A stretch of 38,733 nucleotides of DNA from a virus: the IMG/VR virus record IMGVR_UViG_3300027976_000090, positions 1 through 38,733 of that record; one strand, written 5' to 3'. The notes under the pieces are model-generated. The model did no database searches. It worked only from the letters and a program-made list of their open reading frames with translations, and was not told where the DNA came from. Below, piece by piece: positions 1 to 6,699 of the stretch (positions are counted from its first letter, which is position 1; each line of letters starts with the position of its first letter). The translations under genes and the position numbers were made by a program.

Positions 1-1
1 A

Positions 2-298
2 GCAACATTATTCAAATCAAGACTGACGATAGAAAACAAGTTTGTTGAGACCTACTTGAGTTATACGACTGGTCTGGATAGGTACTATGGTTTGGTGGAT
101 ATTGCTATCAAAGCTGGTATATTCAAGAAGATTTCCACCAGGATTGAATATGCCCCCGGTAAAACCGAGTTTGAAAAGACAATCGAAAACAACCCGGAGA
201 AGTACTTTACGGTTGAAGTACTTCAACAAATCGATGCTGCTTGTAAGGATGAATTTCTTTACGGTAGAACGAATAATCAAACAATAAAGGAGAAATAA
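2..298 (+). CDS. uvsX: UvsX-like recombinase, C-terminal part (5' truncated)
   Basis: RecA-family recombinase of T4-type phages, which forms filaments on single-stranded DNA for strand exchange and recombination-dependent replication. Only the last 98 residues are present; the frame is open to the window edge, so the start lies upstream. The stretch GLDRYYGLVDIAIKAG followed by KKISTRIEY and a PEKYFT...ID.AC..EF ending matches UvsX C-termini as remembered from T4-like phages, especially cyanophage forms. The Walker motifs lie outside the window. It precedes the gp41-type helicase, as in the T4 replication/recombination region. Family assignment is by recognition, not alignment. Confidence 0.85.
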   Translation, partial: ATLFKSRLTIENKFVETYLSYTTGLDRYYGLVDIAIKAGIFKKISTRIEYAPGKTEFEKTIENNPEKYFTVEVLQQIDAACKDEFLYGRTNNQTIKEK

Positions 299-300
299 CT

Positions 301-639
301 ATGGGAATGACAACAAGTGGTATTAGCTCGGTCCCCTCGGCGCCGCTCGACGGCGAACCAGCTTGGGTTGCTGATGCGGTGGCTGGTCTTGATAGCACCC
401 GGCAAGATGGTGCTAAACAGAAACCAAAAACTTTGCGCGACGATTCTGGCAGCCAGCCTGGTCTCCAGCGTATATCAGCCTCCGCGGCCGCGAGACAACG
501 AGATAGGGAGTTCACTATTCGAACAAAGCTTGATATTTTTCGAATCCTATCCGAACTTTCAAAATTCGATGTGTTTAGACTTGATCAGATGGATGAAGTT
601 TATGATCGGATCACAAGAAAACCGCATGATTCCAAGTAA
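301..639 (+). CDS. Hypothetical protein, 112 aa
   Basis: Not recognised. The start has a good ribosome site (AAAGGAG) directly behind the uvsX stop. The first ~65 residues are Pro/Ala/Ser/Gly-rich and probably disordered, and are encoded by noticeably GC-richer DNA. The last ~45 residues (from about residue 67) form a compact charged helical segment containing FRILSEL and MDEVYDRI. The gene overlaps the next by 14 bp, suggesting translational coupling. Its place between uvsX and the helicase suggests a small replication or recombination accessory, but that is only context. Confidence 0.7.
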   Translation: MGMTTSGISSVPSAPLDGEPAWVADAVAGLDSTRQDGAKQKPKTLRDDSGSQPGLQRISASAAARQRDREFTIRTKLDIFRILSELSKFDVFRLDQMDEVYDRITRKPHDSK

Positions 640-997
640 TCTCCCCCAGGAATGGGTTGATTATATATTCATGGAACCAGAAAAGAAAGACCCCACAATC
701 CCCGTTAAAATCTTGACTGGAGACTATCAGGGTGTTATACTATGTTTTGGTACCGTGAAGCTTTATGAGGATGAGTCTGGTGACTTCGCCAGACTCAGCT
801 TCACATATAAAATACTCAACCAACCAAGAAACAGAACAAAACATCTTATGAAGGATGCGACGTTCAAGAACTATATTGGAAGCATTCTAAATAGCACTAT
901 TTTAGGGGATGATGATGCAGACGGAGAAGGTAATCTTAAAGTATTTGATCAAGAACCAGAGTTTCGCACGAAAAGTACTACCATTTCTCAAGACTGA
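626..997 (+). CDS. Hypothetical protein, 123 aa
   Basis: Not recognised. The frame is open from position 317, but upstream it only shadows the preceding gene. The ATG at 626 gives a protein beginning MIPSNLPQEWVDYIF and overlaps the previous gene by 14 bp. The sequence is acidic at its C-terminus (DDDADGEG) and has alternating beta-like segments (PVKILTGDYQGVILCFG). It overlaps the helicase start by up to 89 bp, so the two are probably translationally coupled. Function unknown; likely co-expressed with the replication genes. Confidence 0.65.
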   Translation: MIPSNLPQEWVDYIFMEPEKKDPTIPVKILTGDYQGVILCFGTVKLYEDESGDFARLSFTYKILNQPRNRTKHLMKDATFKNYIGSILNSTILGDDDADGEGNLKVFDQEPEFRTKSTTISQD

Positions 998-2270
998 GTA
1001 TTTTAACACAAAATCAGAAGAAATCGCTTTTTCCGTAATACGAGATTATATGATCAAGTATAATCGTCCACCAACCTACGAATCTCTTGTTATATTCATT
1101 ACAAATCTTGAATCTAAACAGCAAGATAAAGATGACGCCATTGCTTTGGCGGCTGTCATTGATAAAGATACGTTTGAGCAGCAAGAGGATTGGTTGATCG
1201 ACGTTACAGAAAAGTTCTGCCAGGAAAAGGCTCTTTATCTTGGTATGAAGAAATCCCTGGAAATCATGGATGGAAGTAATAGAGATAAATTAACAACCGG
1301 GGCGATCCCTCAAATTCTACAAGATGCTTTGGCTGTAACGTTTGATCCTCATGTAGGTCATGATTATTTTGAAGAATTTGAACAGAGGTATGAGTATTAC
1401 CACAAGGTTGATGCTCGAATCCCTTTTGACCTGGAAATGCTGAACACCATTACAAATGGCGGTGTTCCTGACAAAACTCTCAACGTTCTTGTTGGTGGAG
1501 TCAATGTAGGGAAAAGCTTGATACTCTGCCATCTGGCTGCTTCATATTTATCGGCCGGTTATGATGTTTTGTATATCACACTTGAAATGGCTGAGGAAGA
1601 GATTTCAAAGAGAATAGATGCAAATCTTCTGAATATACCCATGGATGATTTGATGCAGTTACCTCATGACTTATATACGAAAAAGGTAAATGTAATCAAG
1701 TCCAAGACCACTGGTAAGTTGATTGTTAAAGAGTTTCCCACCGCCGCTGCATCAACCTTACACTTCAAAGCTTTGTTGAATGAACTATATCTCAAGAAAA
1801 CCTTCAAACCTAAAATTCTAATCATTGATTATATTAACATTTGTGCATCATCCCGAATGAAAATGGGAGGTAGCGTGAATAGTTACTTGTATATCAAAGC
1901 CATTGCCGAGGAGTTGAGAGGATTGGCTGTTGAAATGGGACTTAGGATTTGGACTGCTACTCAGTTGACTCGTTCTGGATTTGGAAATTCTGATCCAGAT
2001 ATGACGGACGTGGCTGAAAGTTTCGGACTTCCGGCGACAGCCGACTTTATGATAGTAGTTATCACCAATGATGATTTGGAAAAACTGGGCCAATATATGA
2101 TAAAACAGGTGAAAAACCGATACAATTCAAAGACTAAGAACAAGTCATTTGTGGTGGGTGTGGATTACACTCGAATGCGAATTTTCGACGCTGAACAGAA
2201 ATCTCAGGTAAACATACAGGGAAACCAACCTGTTGTGAATACTAATAAGTTTTCGGGGATACGAGTATGA
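909..2270 (+). CDS. 41: Replicative DNA helicase (T4 gp41-like, DnaB family)
   Basis: Hexameric 5'-3' helicase that unwinds the fork and works with the gp61 primase, here encoded at 29.8 kb. The 453 residues align from the first residues with T4 gp41. There is an N-terminal helical domain, then a RecA-like core with Walker A GGVNVGKS (196-203), an ITLEMAEEE segment (about 223-231), Walker B KILIIDYIN (about 302-310), and TATQLTR (349-355) carrying the sensor Gln. Three consecutive ATG codons (909, 912, 915) follow AGGGG at 904-908, so the exact start is uncertain by two codons. The stop overlaps the next start (ATGA). Confidence 0.95.
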   Translation: MMMQTEKVILKYLIKNQSFARKVLPFLKTEYFNTKSEEIAFSVIRDYMIKYNRPPTYESLVIFITNLESKQQDKDDAIALAAVIDKDTFEQQEDWLIDVTEKFCQEKALYLGMKKSLEIMDGSNRDKLTTGAIPQILQDALAVTFDPHVGHDYFEEFEQRYEYYHKVDARIPFDLEMLNTITNGGVPDKTLNVLVGGVNVGKSLILCHLAASYLSAGYDVLYITLEMAEEEISKRIDANLLNIPMDDLMQLPHDLYTKKVNVIKSKTTGKLIVKEFPTAAASTLHFKALLNELYLKKTFKPKILIIDYINICASSRMKMGGSVNSYLYIKAIAEELRGLAVEMGLRIWTATQLTRSGFGNSDPDMTDVAESFGLPATADFMIVVITNDDLEKLGQYMIKQVKNRYNSKTKNKSFVVGVDYTRMRIFDAEQKSQVNIQGNQPVVNTNKFSGIRV

Positions 2271-2773
2271 CGTTAGACGCAAGAACCATGTACGAAATGG
2301 CTAAGAATCCTCAACCTTCTGATCCAGAGGTTACTGAGGATATAGACCTCTCTCGCGCGCCGGGACCCTACCAGGGCTACCTGGGAAGTTTATCGAGGCA
2401 GTCGATTCCGTCGCCTTCTGATATATCAAATGCGACCCAACTATTAGAAAATGAAGGATATTGCGTCACTCGCAGTAATTACGGTAAACTTGGCGGTGAG
2501 ATTGTGTTGTCGGACCGAAATTTGCGAGACCGAAATGATTATATGGATCCTGGGTATCTTGTAGATTTTGTGAAGAATGAAATAATTCATGGTATCGGAA
2601 AGGAGATCATAAATAATCCGAATTTTCTAGAGATTAAGGTTAGACGTGATGCACTTTTCGGAGGAAAGACGATTCGATATGGAATCCGTCTACTACCCTT
2701 TAGGGACCCGTATGAGCATTTGTCGTGGGAAGAATTAGGAAAAATGTTTGAAAAGGATAATCGCTATGTATGA
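2267..2773 (+). CDS. Hypothetical protein, 168 aa
   Basis: Not recognised. It starts inside the helicase stop (ATGA overlap), so it is probably translated by coupling. The N-terminal ~45 residues are Pro/Ser-rich and look flexible; residues ~50-165 look globular, with a repeated Arg/Asp-rich stretch (SDRNLRDRND). No catalytic motif is evident. The position suggests co-expression with the replication helicase. Confidence 0.7.
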   Translation: MTLDARTMYEMAKNPQPSDPEVTEDIDLSRAPGPYQGYLGSLSRQSIPSPSDISNATQLLENEGYCVTRSNYGKLGGEIVLSDRNLRDRNDYMDPGYLVDFVKNEIIHGIGKEIINNPNFLEIKVRRDALFGGKTIRYGIRLLPFRDPYEHLSWEELGKMFEKDNRYV

Positions 2774-2960
2774 ATACCGGAAACTGGAAAATTCACAGGA
2801 AATTCAGCTTTATGAAACCGCCACGGAGCAGGTAGTCGATGTTTTCCCCACTCATAGGGACGCTGCTCGAAAGGGAAAATTCTTCGCCCGCGGCGGCGGA
2901 TTTTTTGGCTTCACCCCTGCATTCATGGCGGCAAAGGTAAAAGGTAAAGAGAGTTTATGA
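2766..2960 (+). CDS. Hypothetical protein, 64 aa
   Basis: Small protein, not recognised. The chosen start is the ATG at 2766 (MYEYRKLENSQ), preceded by AAGGAT; a TTG further upstream lies deeper in the preceding gene. It overlaps the previous stop by 8 bp and the next start by 4 bp. The C-terminal half is Gly/Phe/Lys-rich (ARGGGFFGFTPAF). No transmembrane segment or known motif. Confidence 0.6.
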   Translation: MYEYRKLENSQEIQLYETATEQVVDVFPTHRDAARKGKFFARGGGFFGFTPAFMAAKVKGKESL

Positions 2961-3259
2961 AAACGATCTGGAAGGTTGAGATTTTCGACCGCGAGGAGGC
3001 GTCGTTTGGTTGGGGTAATAAAGTGGAGGAAACGAAATGGTTTGCCTCCGTCGAGTTGGCGACTGAATTTATCAATGGCTTCAATAACTTAAGAGCCCAC
3101 CGCGTTGAGAATTTTGCCGAGAAAAAAGCAGGTATGCCCTATGGTATTGATTTCCCTGAGGAATTCGACATTGTTTCCACACAGGAGGAAATGACCGCCC
3201 TTCTGCCCAGTCGTTTAACAAAAGCCGCTTTGGGGTCGGGTTCAAAGGCCATTGCCTGA
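2957..3259 (+). CDS. Hypothetical protein, 100 aa
   Basis: Not recognised. The start overlaps the previous stop (ATGA). The N-terminus (KTIWKVEIFDREEASFGWG) looks like the first beta strands of a small alpha/beta protein, and the C-terminus is low complexity (AALGSGSKAIA). It is the last gene before an intergenic region holding the 46-bp operator repeat. Confidence 0.65.
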   Translation: MKTIWKVEIFDREEASFGWGNKVEETKWFASVELATEFINGFNNLRAHRVENFAEKKAGMPYGIDFPEEFDIVSTQEEMTALLPSRLTKAALGSGSKAIA

Positions 3260-3352
3260 TCGGAAACCGTCTAGGATCGTCGCCCAGCGGGTCCTTGGCT
3301 TAGGATAGGGGGTGGGTACACCCTCAACCTCACCGTTCTGCGGCTCTTGGTA

Positions 3353-3398
3353 GCTATGCGGAAAATGCATACCTGCTATGCAAAAATAGCACTTGTAA
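3353..3398 (+). promoter_or_regulatory. 46-bp operator/promoter element, copy 1
   Basis: A 46-bp sequence identical to 36786-36831. It contains TATGC-N7-GCATA (3355-3371), which includes a T-N11-A arrangement (T3357, A3369) as in LysR-type operators. A second inverted repeat TGCTAT-N6-ATAGCA lies at 3374-3391, and TTGTAA at 3393-3398 could be a -35 box. Seventeen bases further is TATATT (3416-3421). The layout suits an activator binding upstream of a sigma70 promoter for the gene at 3448. Confidence 0.7.
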
Positions 3399-3447
3399 TC
3401 CCTCAGGGAAATCATTATATTTATAGTATGAGATTGAGAGAAACGAA

Positions 3448-3807
3448 ATGACCGACTATTCAAACATTTCGGACATATTCAATGACGCGAATGGGTTTCG
3501 ACCCCGCGCCGATTGGATGAAGCGATTTAACGAGTCCACTCCCGAGGAGAAGGCGGCCGAGGCAGCCACTCTGGAAAAGTATGTGGTCGAAAGCATTGGC
3601 CGGCAAAAGCGAGCCGCGGCCGCCAACCTTCGTGACTGGACGATTCGCATCAAGGAAATGATGGTGGACTTCGATATCAATCGCCAAACCGCTATTCGCT
3701 GGGATATGACCGCGTTTAATGTGAATGGGGATATCGGATTTTACCTCTACCAGAACGGTCTGCCCTACTCGATGGAATCAGAAATTTTCGCGATCACGGA
3801 CTTGTGA
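3448..3807 (+). CDS. Hypothetical protein, 119 aa
   Basis: Not recognised. Charged, mostly helical, Arg/Ala-rich in the middle (ESIGRQKRAAAANLRDW), with a beta-rich end (GDIGFYLYQNGLPYS). It is the first gene behind copy 1 of the 46-bp operator element, and the bases just before the start (GATTGAGAG) also recur before the gene at 36880. The two genes are therefore likely co-regulated although unrelated in sequence. GC-rich codon use relative to neighbours. Confidence 0.7.
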   Translation: MTDYSNISDIFNDANGFRPRADWMKRFNESTPEEKAAEAATLEKYVVESIGRQKRAAAANLRDWTIRIKEMMVDFDINRQTAIRWDMTAFNVNGDIGFYLYQNGLPYSMESEIFAITDL

Positions 3808-3856
3808 TTTGACTTTCCTGTCCTCAAGTGTTACCTTTAGTAAGTAAGATGTAGAG

Positions 3857-3944
3857 AAGCCCTCGGTTAAATCCCCATGGAGGTGTGCCATGTAGCGACG
3901 ATCTCGACTCATCATAATAGAGTGAAAGCCGACTAACCGGGCTT
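3857..3944 (+). ncRNA. Candidate structured RNA closed by an 11-bp helix
   Basis: AAGCCC (3857-3862) and GGTTA (3865-3869) pair with TAACC (3934-3938) and GGGCTT (3939-3944), giving 11 bp with a 2-nt bulge. Inside are a CATGG-type hairpin and ACTC/GAGT. No reading frame fits. The 3' end runs into a TTGACT box. Expression is inferred from structure only. Confidence 0.45.
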
Positions 3945-4137
3945 GACTTTTGGTGAGGTTTCAGAGAAAATCTCCTTGCATTTTCTGGATCGCTGGACTG
4001 CTATCCGTTGGTTCCATGGTCTAACGGTGTGTTTACCAGTAGAGGGGGCCTGACACCTCTATAAAAACGAGGCAGACTCTTGGCTGGCTGCTTATAGCGC
4101 CGCCCTTTCTATCTTCTTTGAACTAAGGATTTCGCCA
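3945..4137 (+). other. Intergenic, structured, possible tRNA remnant
   Basis: No gene seen. A weak promoter-like TTGACT at 3943-3948 belongs to the same family as those at 5116 and 8329. Downstream are hairpins CCGTT/AACGG (about 4005-4027) and AGAGG/CCTCT (about 4042-4061). The stretch around 4010-4065 recalls a D-arm plus anticodon arm, but no T-arm or acceptor follows, so a complete tRNA is not called. Confidence 0.35.
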
Positions 4138-4182
4138 ATGTATGATTATGATGCACCGCACAATCCTGTGGATTGGCAGTAA
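4138..4182 (+). CDS. Possible 14-aa leader peptide
   Basis: A 14-codon frame (MYDYDAPHNPVDWQ) with AAGGAT upstream. Its TAA is immediately followed by the ATG of the next gene, so it could couple translation to it. Too short to judge as a protein. Confidence 0.3.
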   Translation: MYDYDAPHNPVDWQ

Positions 4183-4317
4183 ATGGCTACTAAGAAAAAG
4201 GGCATCATAACCCCGCCCCCTCAGTGGTGGAAACACCTGCGAGACTGGAAACGAATCTTTTGGCATAAAGAGCGAAAAGCAGCCAAAAGAGACATAACCA
4301 AGCGCATCAACGAGTGA
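4183..4317 (+). CDS. Small basic protein, 44 aa
   Basis: Not recognised. Begins MATKKKGIITPPPQWWK and is rich in Lys, Arg and Trp, predicted soluble and possibly nucleic-acid or membrane-surface binding. The start abuts the stop of the 14-codon frame upstream. Short, but the length, coupling and biased composition argue that it is real. Confidence 0.5.
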   Translation: MATKKKGIITPPPQWWKHLRDWKRIFWHKERKAAKRDITKRINE

Positions 4318-4352
4318 AAAGGCAAGGTAAGATTCGGTGGTCAGGAATTCAC

Positions 4353-4529
4353 ATGAATGAAGTGGCCAAGACTGCGACAAGGTCCCTATCACTAATAGGA
4401 GCGTTTATCCTATTAGTAGGAGCAATAGAATTTAGAATGTCTTGGTTGGGTACGATTTTGGCTGCTATATCATTGATTTTAGTGCTTTTTTCGATTAAAT
4501 CGGTGGAAACTACCAATAAAAACACTTGA
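4353..4529 (+). CDS. Small membrane protein, 58 aa
   Basis: Two hydrophobic segments, about residues 10-25 (LSLIGAFILLVGAIEF) and 28-47 (WLGTILAAISLILVLF), joined by a tight turn: a two-helix inner-membrane protein. The ATG at 4353 with AGGA upstream is preferred over a GTG at 4314 overlapping the previous gene. Unknown function; small phage membrane proteins of this shape are often host-takeover or lysis-timing proteins, but nothing here proves that. Confidence 0.6.
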   Translation: MNEVAKTATRSLSLIGAFILLVGAIEFRMSWLGTILAAISLILVLFSIKSVETTNKNT

Positions 4530-4554
4530 CATTCAGTTGAATCCACTATATACT
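4526..4554 (+). promoter_or_regulatory. Sigma70-type promoter (TTGACA-N17-TATACT)
   Basis: TTGACA at 4526-4531, exactly 17 bases, TATACT at 4549-4554. A T4-late-like TATAAATA follows at 4556-4563, so the exported-protein gene at 4588 may be read both early and late. Confidence 0.8.
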
Positions 4555-4587
4555 ATATAAATAGTAAAGAGAATAAGGAGAATTATT

Positions 4588-4821
4588 TTGAGGAAGATTA
4601 TATCATTTGTCGCCGCCCTTGGGCTTGTTACCGCTATCGCAGCCGTTCCTGCCCAGGCTAATCCAGTTGTCATTGCTCCCGCCTGGGCGGCTGTAGTTAT
4701 CATCGGAGCCGTCGTTACCGGAGCAGTTATTGCCGGAGCCGCAGCAAAGAGAAATCATTGTCGTTTCGAAAACGTTCGTAATCCAAATGGCAATCTAGTA
4801 CAAGTTTACATTTGTAACTAA
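4588..4821 (+). CDS. Exported small protein with signal peptide, 77 aa
   Basis: Starts with TTG behind AAGGAG at a 7-base gap. Residues 1-24 form a classic Sec signal peptide ending in the cleavage motif AQA. The mature part opens with a strongly hydrophobic Ala/Val/Ile/Gly segment (about 26-52), then a short polar tail with two Cys (C58 and C76) that could form a disulfide. Probably periplasmic or envelope-associated; function unknown. It has its own sigma70 promoter, and the tRNA array follows. Confidence 0.7.
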   Translation: MRKIISFVAALGLVTAIAAVPAQANPVVIAPAWAAVVIIGAVVTGAVIAGAAAKRNHCRFENVRNPNGNLVQVYICN

Positions 4822-4919
4822 ATGCACCTTTGCAGTTGTAGGTTCTGCGGCCAGTTCGGTTGAACCTTCATAAGTCCTCACATTTTTACGTTGCTGAGGC
4901 TCTACCGCTGAAATTTTAT
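4822..4919 (+). other. Intergenic hairpins before the tRNA array
   Basis: No gene. Possible helices are AGGTTC/GAACCT (about 4839-4866) and CCTCA/TGAGG (about 4877-4898). They may be a terminator-like or processing structure between the exported-protein mRNA and the first tRNA. Confidence 0.3.
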
Positions 4920-4995
4920 GGATCAGTAGCTCAGTGGTCAGAACAGGGGCCTTTTAAGCCTTTCGCCGTGGGTTCGAATCCCACCTGATCCACCA
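4920..4995 (+). tRNA. tRNA-Lys(TTT)
   Basis: Acceptor GGATCAG/CTGATCC, D-stem GCTC/GAAC with one mismatch, anticodon loop CTTTTAA, T-arm GTGGG-TTCGAAT-CCCAC, discriminator A and encoded CCA. First gene of the array. Confidence 0.93.
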
Positions 4996-5001
4996 TTTTA
5001 A

Positions 5002-5093
5002 CCGTGGTACAAATAAGGGCAGGCTGGTGCCGCCGTCGCGCTGTAAACGCGATCCCTCCGGGCAAGTGGTTCAATTCCGACTACCACGGACCA
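5002..5093 (+). tRNA. tRNA-Tyr(GTA), irregular
   Basis: Acceptor CCGTGGT/ACCACGG, anticodon stem TCGCG/CGCGA with loop CTGTAAA, long variable region and encoded ACCA fit a class II tRNA-Tyr. Oddities are about 7 extra bases before the D-stem and a bulged base in the T-stem (AGTGG/CC-g-ACT). Confidence 0.65.
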
Positions 5094-5115
5094 GTGAAGA
5101 AAGCCATGTTAGGGC

Positions 5116-5144
5116 TTGACTTTTGCTGATTTTCAGAGTAAAAT
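5116..5144 (+). promoter_or_regulatory. Sigma70-type promoter (TTGACT-N17-TAAAAT)
   Basis: TTGACT 5116-5121, 17 bases, TAAAAT 5139-5144. The ~31-bp block is nearly identical to 8329-8359. A short AAGCC...GGGCTT stem sits directly before the -35 box, as it does at 8329. Confidence 0.7.
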
Positions 5145-5210
5145 CAGATTATAGTTTAGATGGGAGCCCTAGCCCCGAGGTATAAGAATATATCGCTAGG
5201 AACAAATAAA

Positions 5211-5289
5211 CTCTGAATAGAGGAGTCTGGTCGTCCTCGCCTCCCTTGGACGGAGGAGATCGCAGGTTCAAATCCTGCTTCGGAGACCA
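5211..5289 (+). tRNA. tRNA-Pro(TGG)
   Basis: Acceptor CTCTGAA/TTCGGAG (one G-T), D-stem GAGG/CCTC, anticodon stem CCTCC/GGAGG with loop CTTGGAC, T-arm GCAGG-TTCAAAT-CCTGC, discriminator A, encoded CCA. Confidence 0.9.
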
Positions 5290-5293
5290 ATAA

Positions 5294-5368
5294 CCTGCTA
5301 TCGTCTACAGGAAGGACACTCGGACTTTCAATCCTTGGACCTCGGTTCGAATCCGTGTAGCAGGACCA
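5294..5368 (+). tRNA. tRNA-Glu(TTC)
   Basis: Acceptor CCTGCTA/TAGCAGG, D-stem GTCT/GGAC, loop CTTTCAA, T-arm CTCGG-TTCGAAT-CCGTG with one mismatch, discriminator A, CCA. The anticodon stem is weak, with a mismatch in the middle. Confidence 0.82.
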
Positions 5369-5373
5369 ACAAC

Positions 5374-5448
5374 GCCCTTTTAACTTTAGTGGCAGAGGCC
5401 CCGTTTTGTAATCGGGATGCGTCAGTTCGATTCTGGCAAAGGGCACCA
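5374..5448 (+). tRNA. tRNA-Thr(TGT)
   Basis: Acceptor GCCCTTT/AAAGGGC, anticodon loop TTTGTAA within CCCG/CGGG, T-arm GTCAG-TTCGATT-CTGGC, discriminator A, CCA. Confidence 0.9.
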
Positions 5449-5453
5449 TCCAT

Positions 5454-5530
5454 GGACCTGTGACTGGAGTTGGTACCAGAACGGACTCTTAATCCGCACC
5501 ACGTCGGTTCGATCCCGACCAGGTCCTCCA
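5454..5530 (+). tRNA. tRNA-Lys(CTT)
   Basis: Acceptor GGACCTG/CAGGTCC, D-stem with CTGG/CCAG, loop CTCTTAA closed by CGGA/TCCG, T-arm GTCGG-TTCGATC-CCGAC, CCA encoded. The discriminator is T, unusual for tRNA-Lys. Confidence 0.88.
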
Positions 5531-5541
5531 TTTAGGAATAA

Positions 5542-5615
5542 TGCTCGCTCGTCTAACGGCAAGACAATGGCCTTTGACTCCATGAATATCGGTTCGATTC
5601 CGGTGCGGGCTGCCA
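5542..5615 (+). tRNA. tRNA-Gln(TTG)
   Basis: Begins with T and has discriminator G, as bacterial tRNA-Gln does. Acceptor TGCTCGC/GCGGGCT (open 1-72 pair), D-stem GTCT/AGAC, anticodon stem ATGGC/TCCAT with loop CTTTGAC, T-loop TTCGATT, CCA encoded. Confidence 0.85.
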
Positions 5616-5625
5616 AAACAGAAAT

Positions 5626-6177
5626 ATGATATCTACCATGAAACAGAAAAAATGTACCGATTGTGGTGAAACAAAAGATGTTTGTGAGTTCAATCATAAA
5701 ACAAAAACTCAATATTCTTCGAAGTGTAAAAAATGCAATAAAGAATACCAAAAACAATACTATGTAAACAATAAAGATGTTGTTATCAATAGAAATAAAG
5801 CTAATAGAACAAGTTTACAAGAATGGCTTTCTTCTTATAAACAAACTCTAAAATGCTCAATATGCGATGAAACTCATCCCGCATGTTTGGATTTTCATCA
5901 TTTGAAAGATAAGGAATTCAATATAGCTGATGCCATTCGACTTCGATACTCCATCAAAAGAGTAAAGAAAGAGATAGAAAAATGTGAAGTGCTGTGCGCT
6001 AATTGTCATAGAAAACTTCATTGGTATGAATCACGCACCGGTCGTCTAGTGGTCAAGGACGCCGCCCTCTCAAGGCGGAAACCATGGGTTCAAACCCCAT
6101 CCGGCGCACCAAATTCTAGTGATCTTGGCGGGTCATTAGTGAAGTGTCTGTCTGAATCCGTGTCGTCTACTGGATAG
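5626..6177 (+). CDS. HNH endonuclease inserted in the tRNA array
   Basis: Predicted free-standing HNH nuclease. A CTDC...CKKC pair near the N-terminus suggests a zinc knuckle. The HNH core has CSIC (about 76-79), a LDFHH catalytic-type motif (about 88-92) and CANCHRKLHW (about 125-134), which fits the ββα-metal fold. A second ATG at 5638 (MKQKKCTDCG) is a likely alternative start. The last ~47 codons run through the complete tRNA-Glu(CTC) gene at 6035-6111, so the functional domain ends just as the tRNA begins. AT-rich codon use differs from the array around it. It resembles homing-type nucleases that invade phage tRNA clusters. Confidence 0.85.
   Translation: MISTMKQKKCTDCGETKDVCEFNHKTKTQYSSKCKKCNKEYQKQYYVNNKDVVINRNKANRTSLQEWLSSYKQTLKCSICDETHPACLDFHHLKDKEFNIADAIRLRYSIKRVKKEIEKCEVLCANCHRKLHWYESRTGRLVVKDAALSRRKPWVQTPSGAPNSSDLGGSLVKCLSESVSSTG
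6035..6111 (+). tRNA. tRNA-Glu(CTC)
   Basis: Acceptor GCACCGG/CCGGCGC with one A-C mismatch, D-stem GTCT/GGAC, anticodon stem CCGCC/GGCGG with loop CTCTCAA, T-arm ATGGG-TTCAAAC-CCCAT, discriminator A, CCA. Lies inside the 3' part of the HNH reading frame. Confidence 0.88.
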
Positions 6178-6273
6178 GACCCCCTCCTTGAGGGGAACCA
6201 GGGATCGAAACCCTGGCATGGTTTGAAGAAAGCGACCGGCGCCAACTGGAAATGAGTACCCCTGACAGACACT
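6143..6273 (+). ncRNA. Candidate tRNA-like non-coding RNA with nested cloverleaf
   Basis: A perfect 10-bp outer helix (6143-6152 with 6264-6273) encloses a tRNA-like domain at about 6159-6222. That domain has acceptor-like CCGTG/CATGG, D-arm GTCT/GGAC, a stem CCCCT/AGGGG with a 5-base loop and no sensible anticodon, and a T-arm CCAGGG/CCCTGG with loop ATCGAAA. About 40 more bases follow before the outer helix closes. It cannot be a tRNA but imitates one, in the manner of bacterial YrlA Y RNAs. A sigma70 promoter begins just downstream. Confidence 0.6.
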
Positions 6274-6283
6274 AATATTTCTC

Positions 6284-6312
6284 TTGACTTTTACATCATA
6301 ACCATGTATGAT
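6284..6312 (+). promoter_or_regulatory. Sigma70-type promoter (TTGACT-N17-TATGAT)
   Basis: TTGACT 6284-6289, 17 bases, TATGAT 6307-6312. Reads into the tRNA-like Arg gene at 6344 and the three small genes after it. Confidence 0.75.
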
Positions 6313-6343
6313 ACTAATATAATCTCTTCGTGAGGTAATAAAT

Positions 6344-6425
6344 GCCCTAGTATCGTCCCCGCCTTCGAAGCGGTCGTTAAAAACGTAATAGGAGTATGCA
6401 GGTTCGAATCCTGTCTAGGGCTCCA
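6344..6425 (+). tRNA. tRNA-Arg(TCG)-like, no ordinary D-arm
   Basis: Acceptor GCCCTAG/CTAGGGC and T-arm GCAGG-TTCGAAT-CCTGT are normal, and CCA is encoded. The anticodon arm CCGC-CTTCGAA-GCGG follows only 8 bases after the acceptor, so there is no D-arm. Twenty-four bases containing a CGTT-AAA-AACG hairpin stand where the variable loop should be. TCC (6356-6358) may pair with GGA (6391-6393). Confidence 0.6.
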
Positions 6426-6444
6426 CTATCCAAGGAAATAGATT

Positions 6445-6699
6445 ATGAAGATTATTTACGAATATGAAAAAAAGGATGTTGTAGCGGGTAAACTTTGGTA
6501 TTACCCAACTTTTGGTGAAGTACTTTTAACGTATGCCGACAATGAAAGTGATTGTCTTGGTGATAAGTGTGAGTTTATAACCAGAAGGTTTGGGTTGATA
6601 ACCAGAAGAAACTCCTTTGTTCTCTTAAGGCCAACTATCAAAGAGGATTTCTTGAGTACTGTTAGAATCTTGGGAATCACTCATGAAATCCCTGGATGA
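6445..6699 (+). CDS. Hypothetical protein, 84 aa
   Basis: Not recognised. AAGGAAA ribosome site, own promoter upstream at 6284 through the tRNA-like gene. Beta-rich sequence with a CLGDKCEF stretch and repeated ITRR. No membrane segment. Overlaps the next gene by 17 bp. Confidence 0.6.
   Translation: MKIIYEYEKKDVVAGKLWYYPTFGEVLLTYADNESDCLGDKCEFITRRFGLITRRNSFVLLRPTIKEDFLSTVRILGITHEIPG

Noticed and set aside
317-625. N-terminal extension of the 123-aa protein
   Set aside because: Overlaps the 112-aa gene out of frame and has basic shadow-like composition; the ATG at 626 is preferred.
4005-4065. tRNA-like stretch with D-arm and anticodon-arm look
   Set aside because: No T-arm, no matching acceptor strands and no CCA follow; treated as a possible remnant only.
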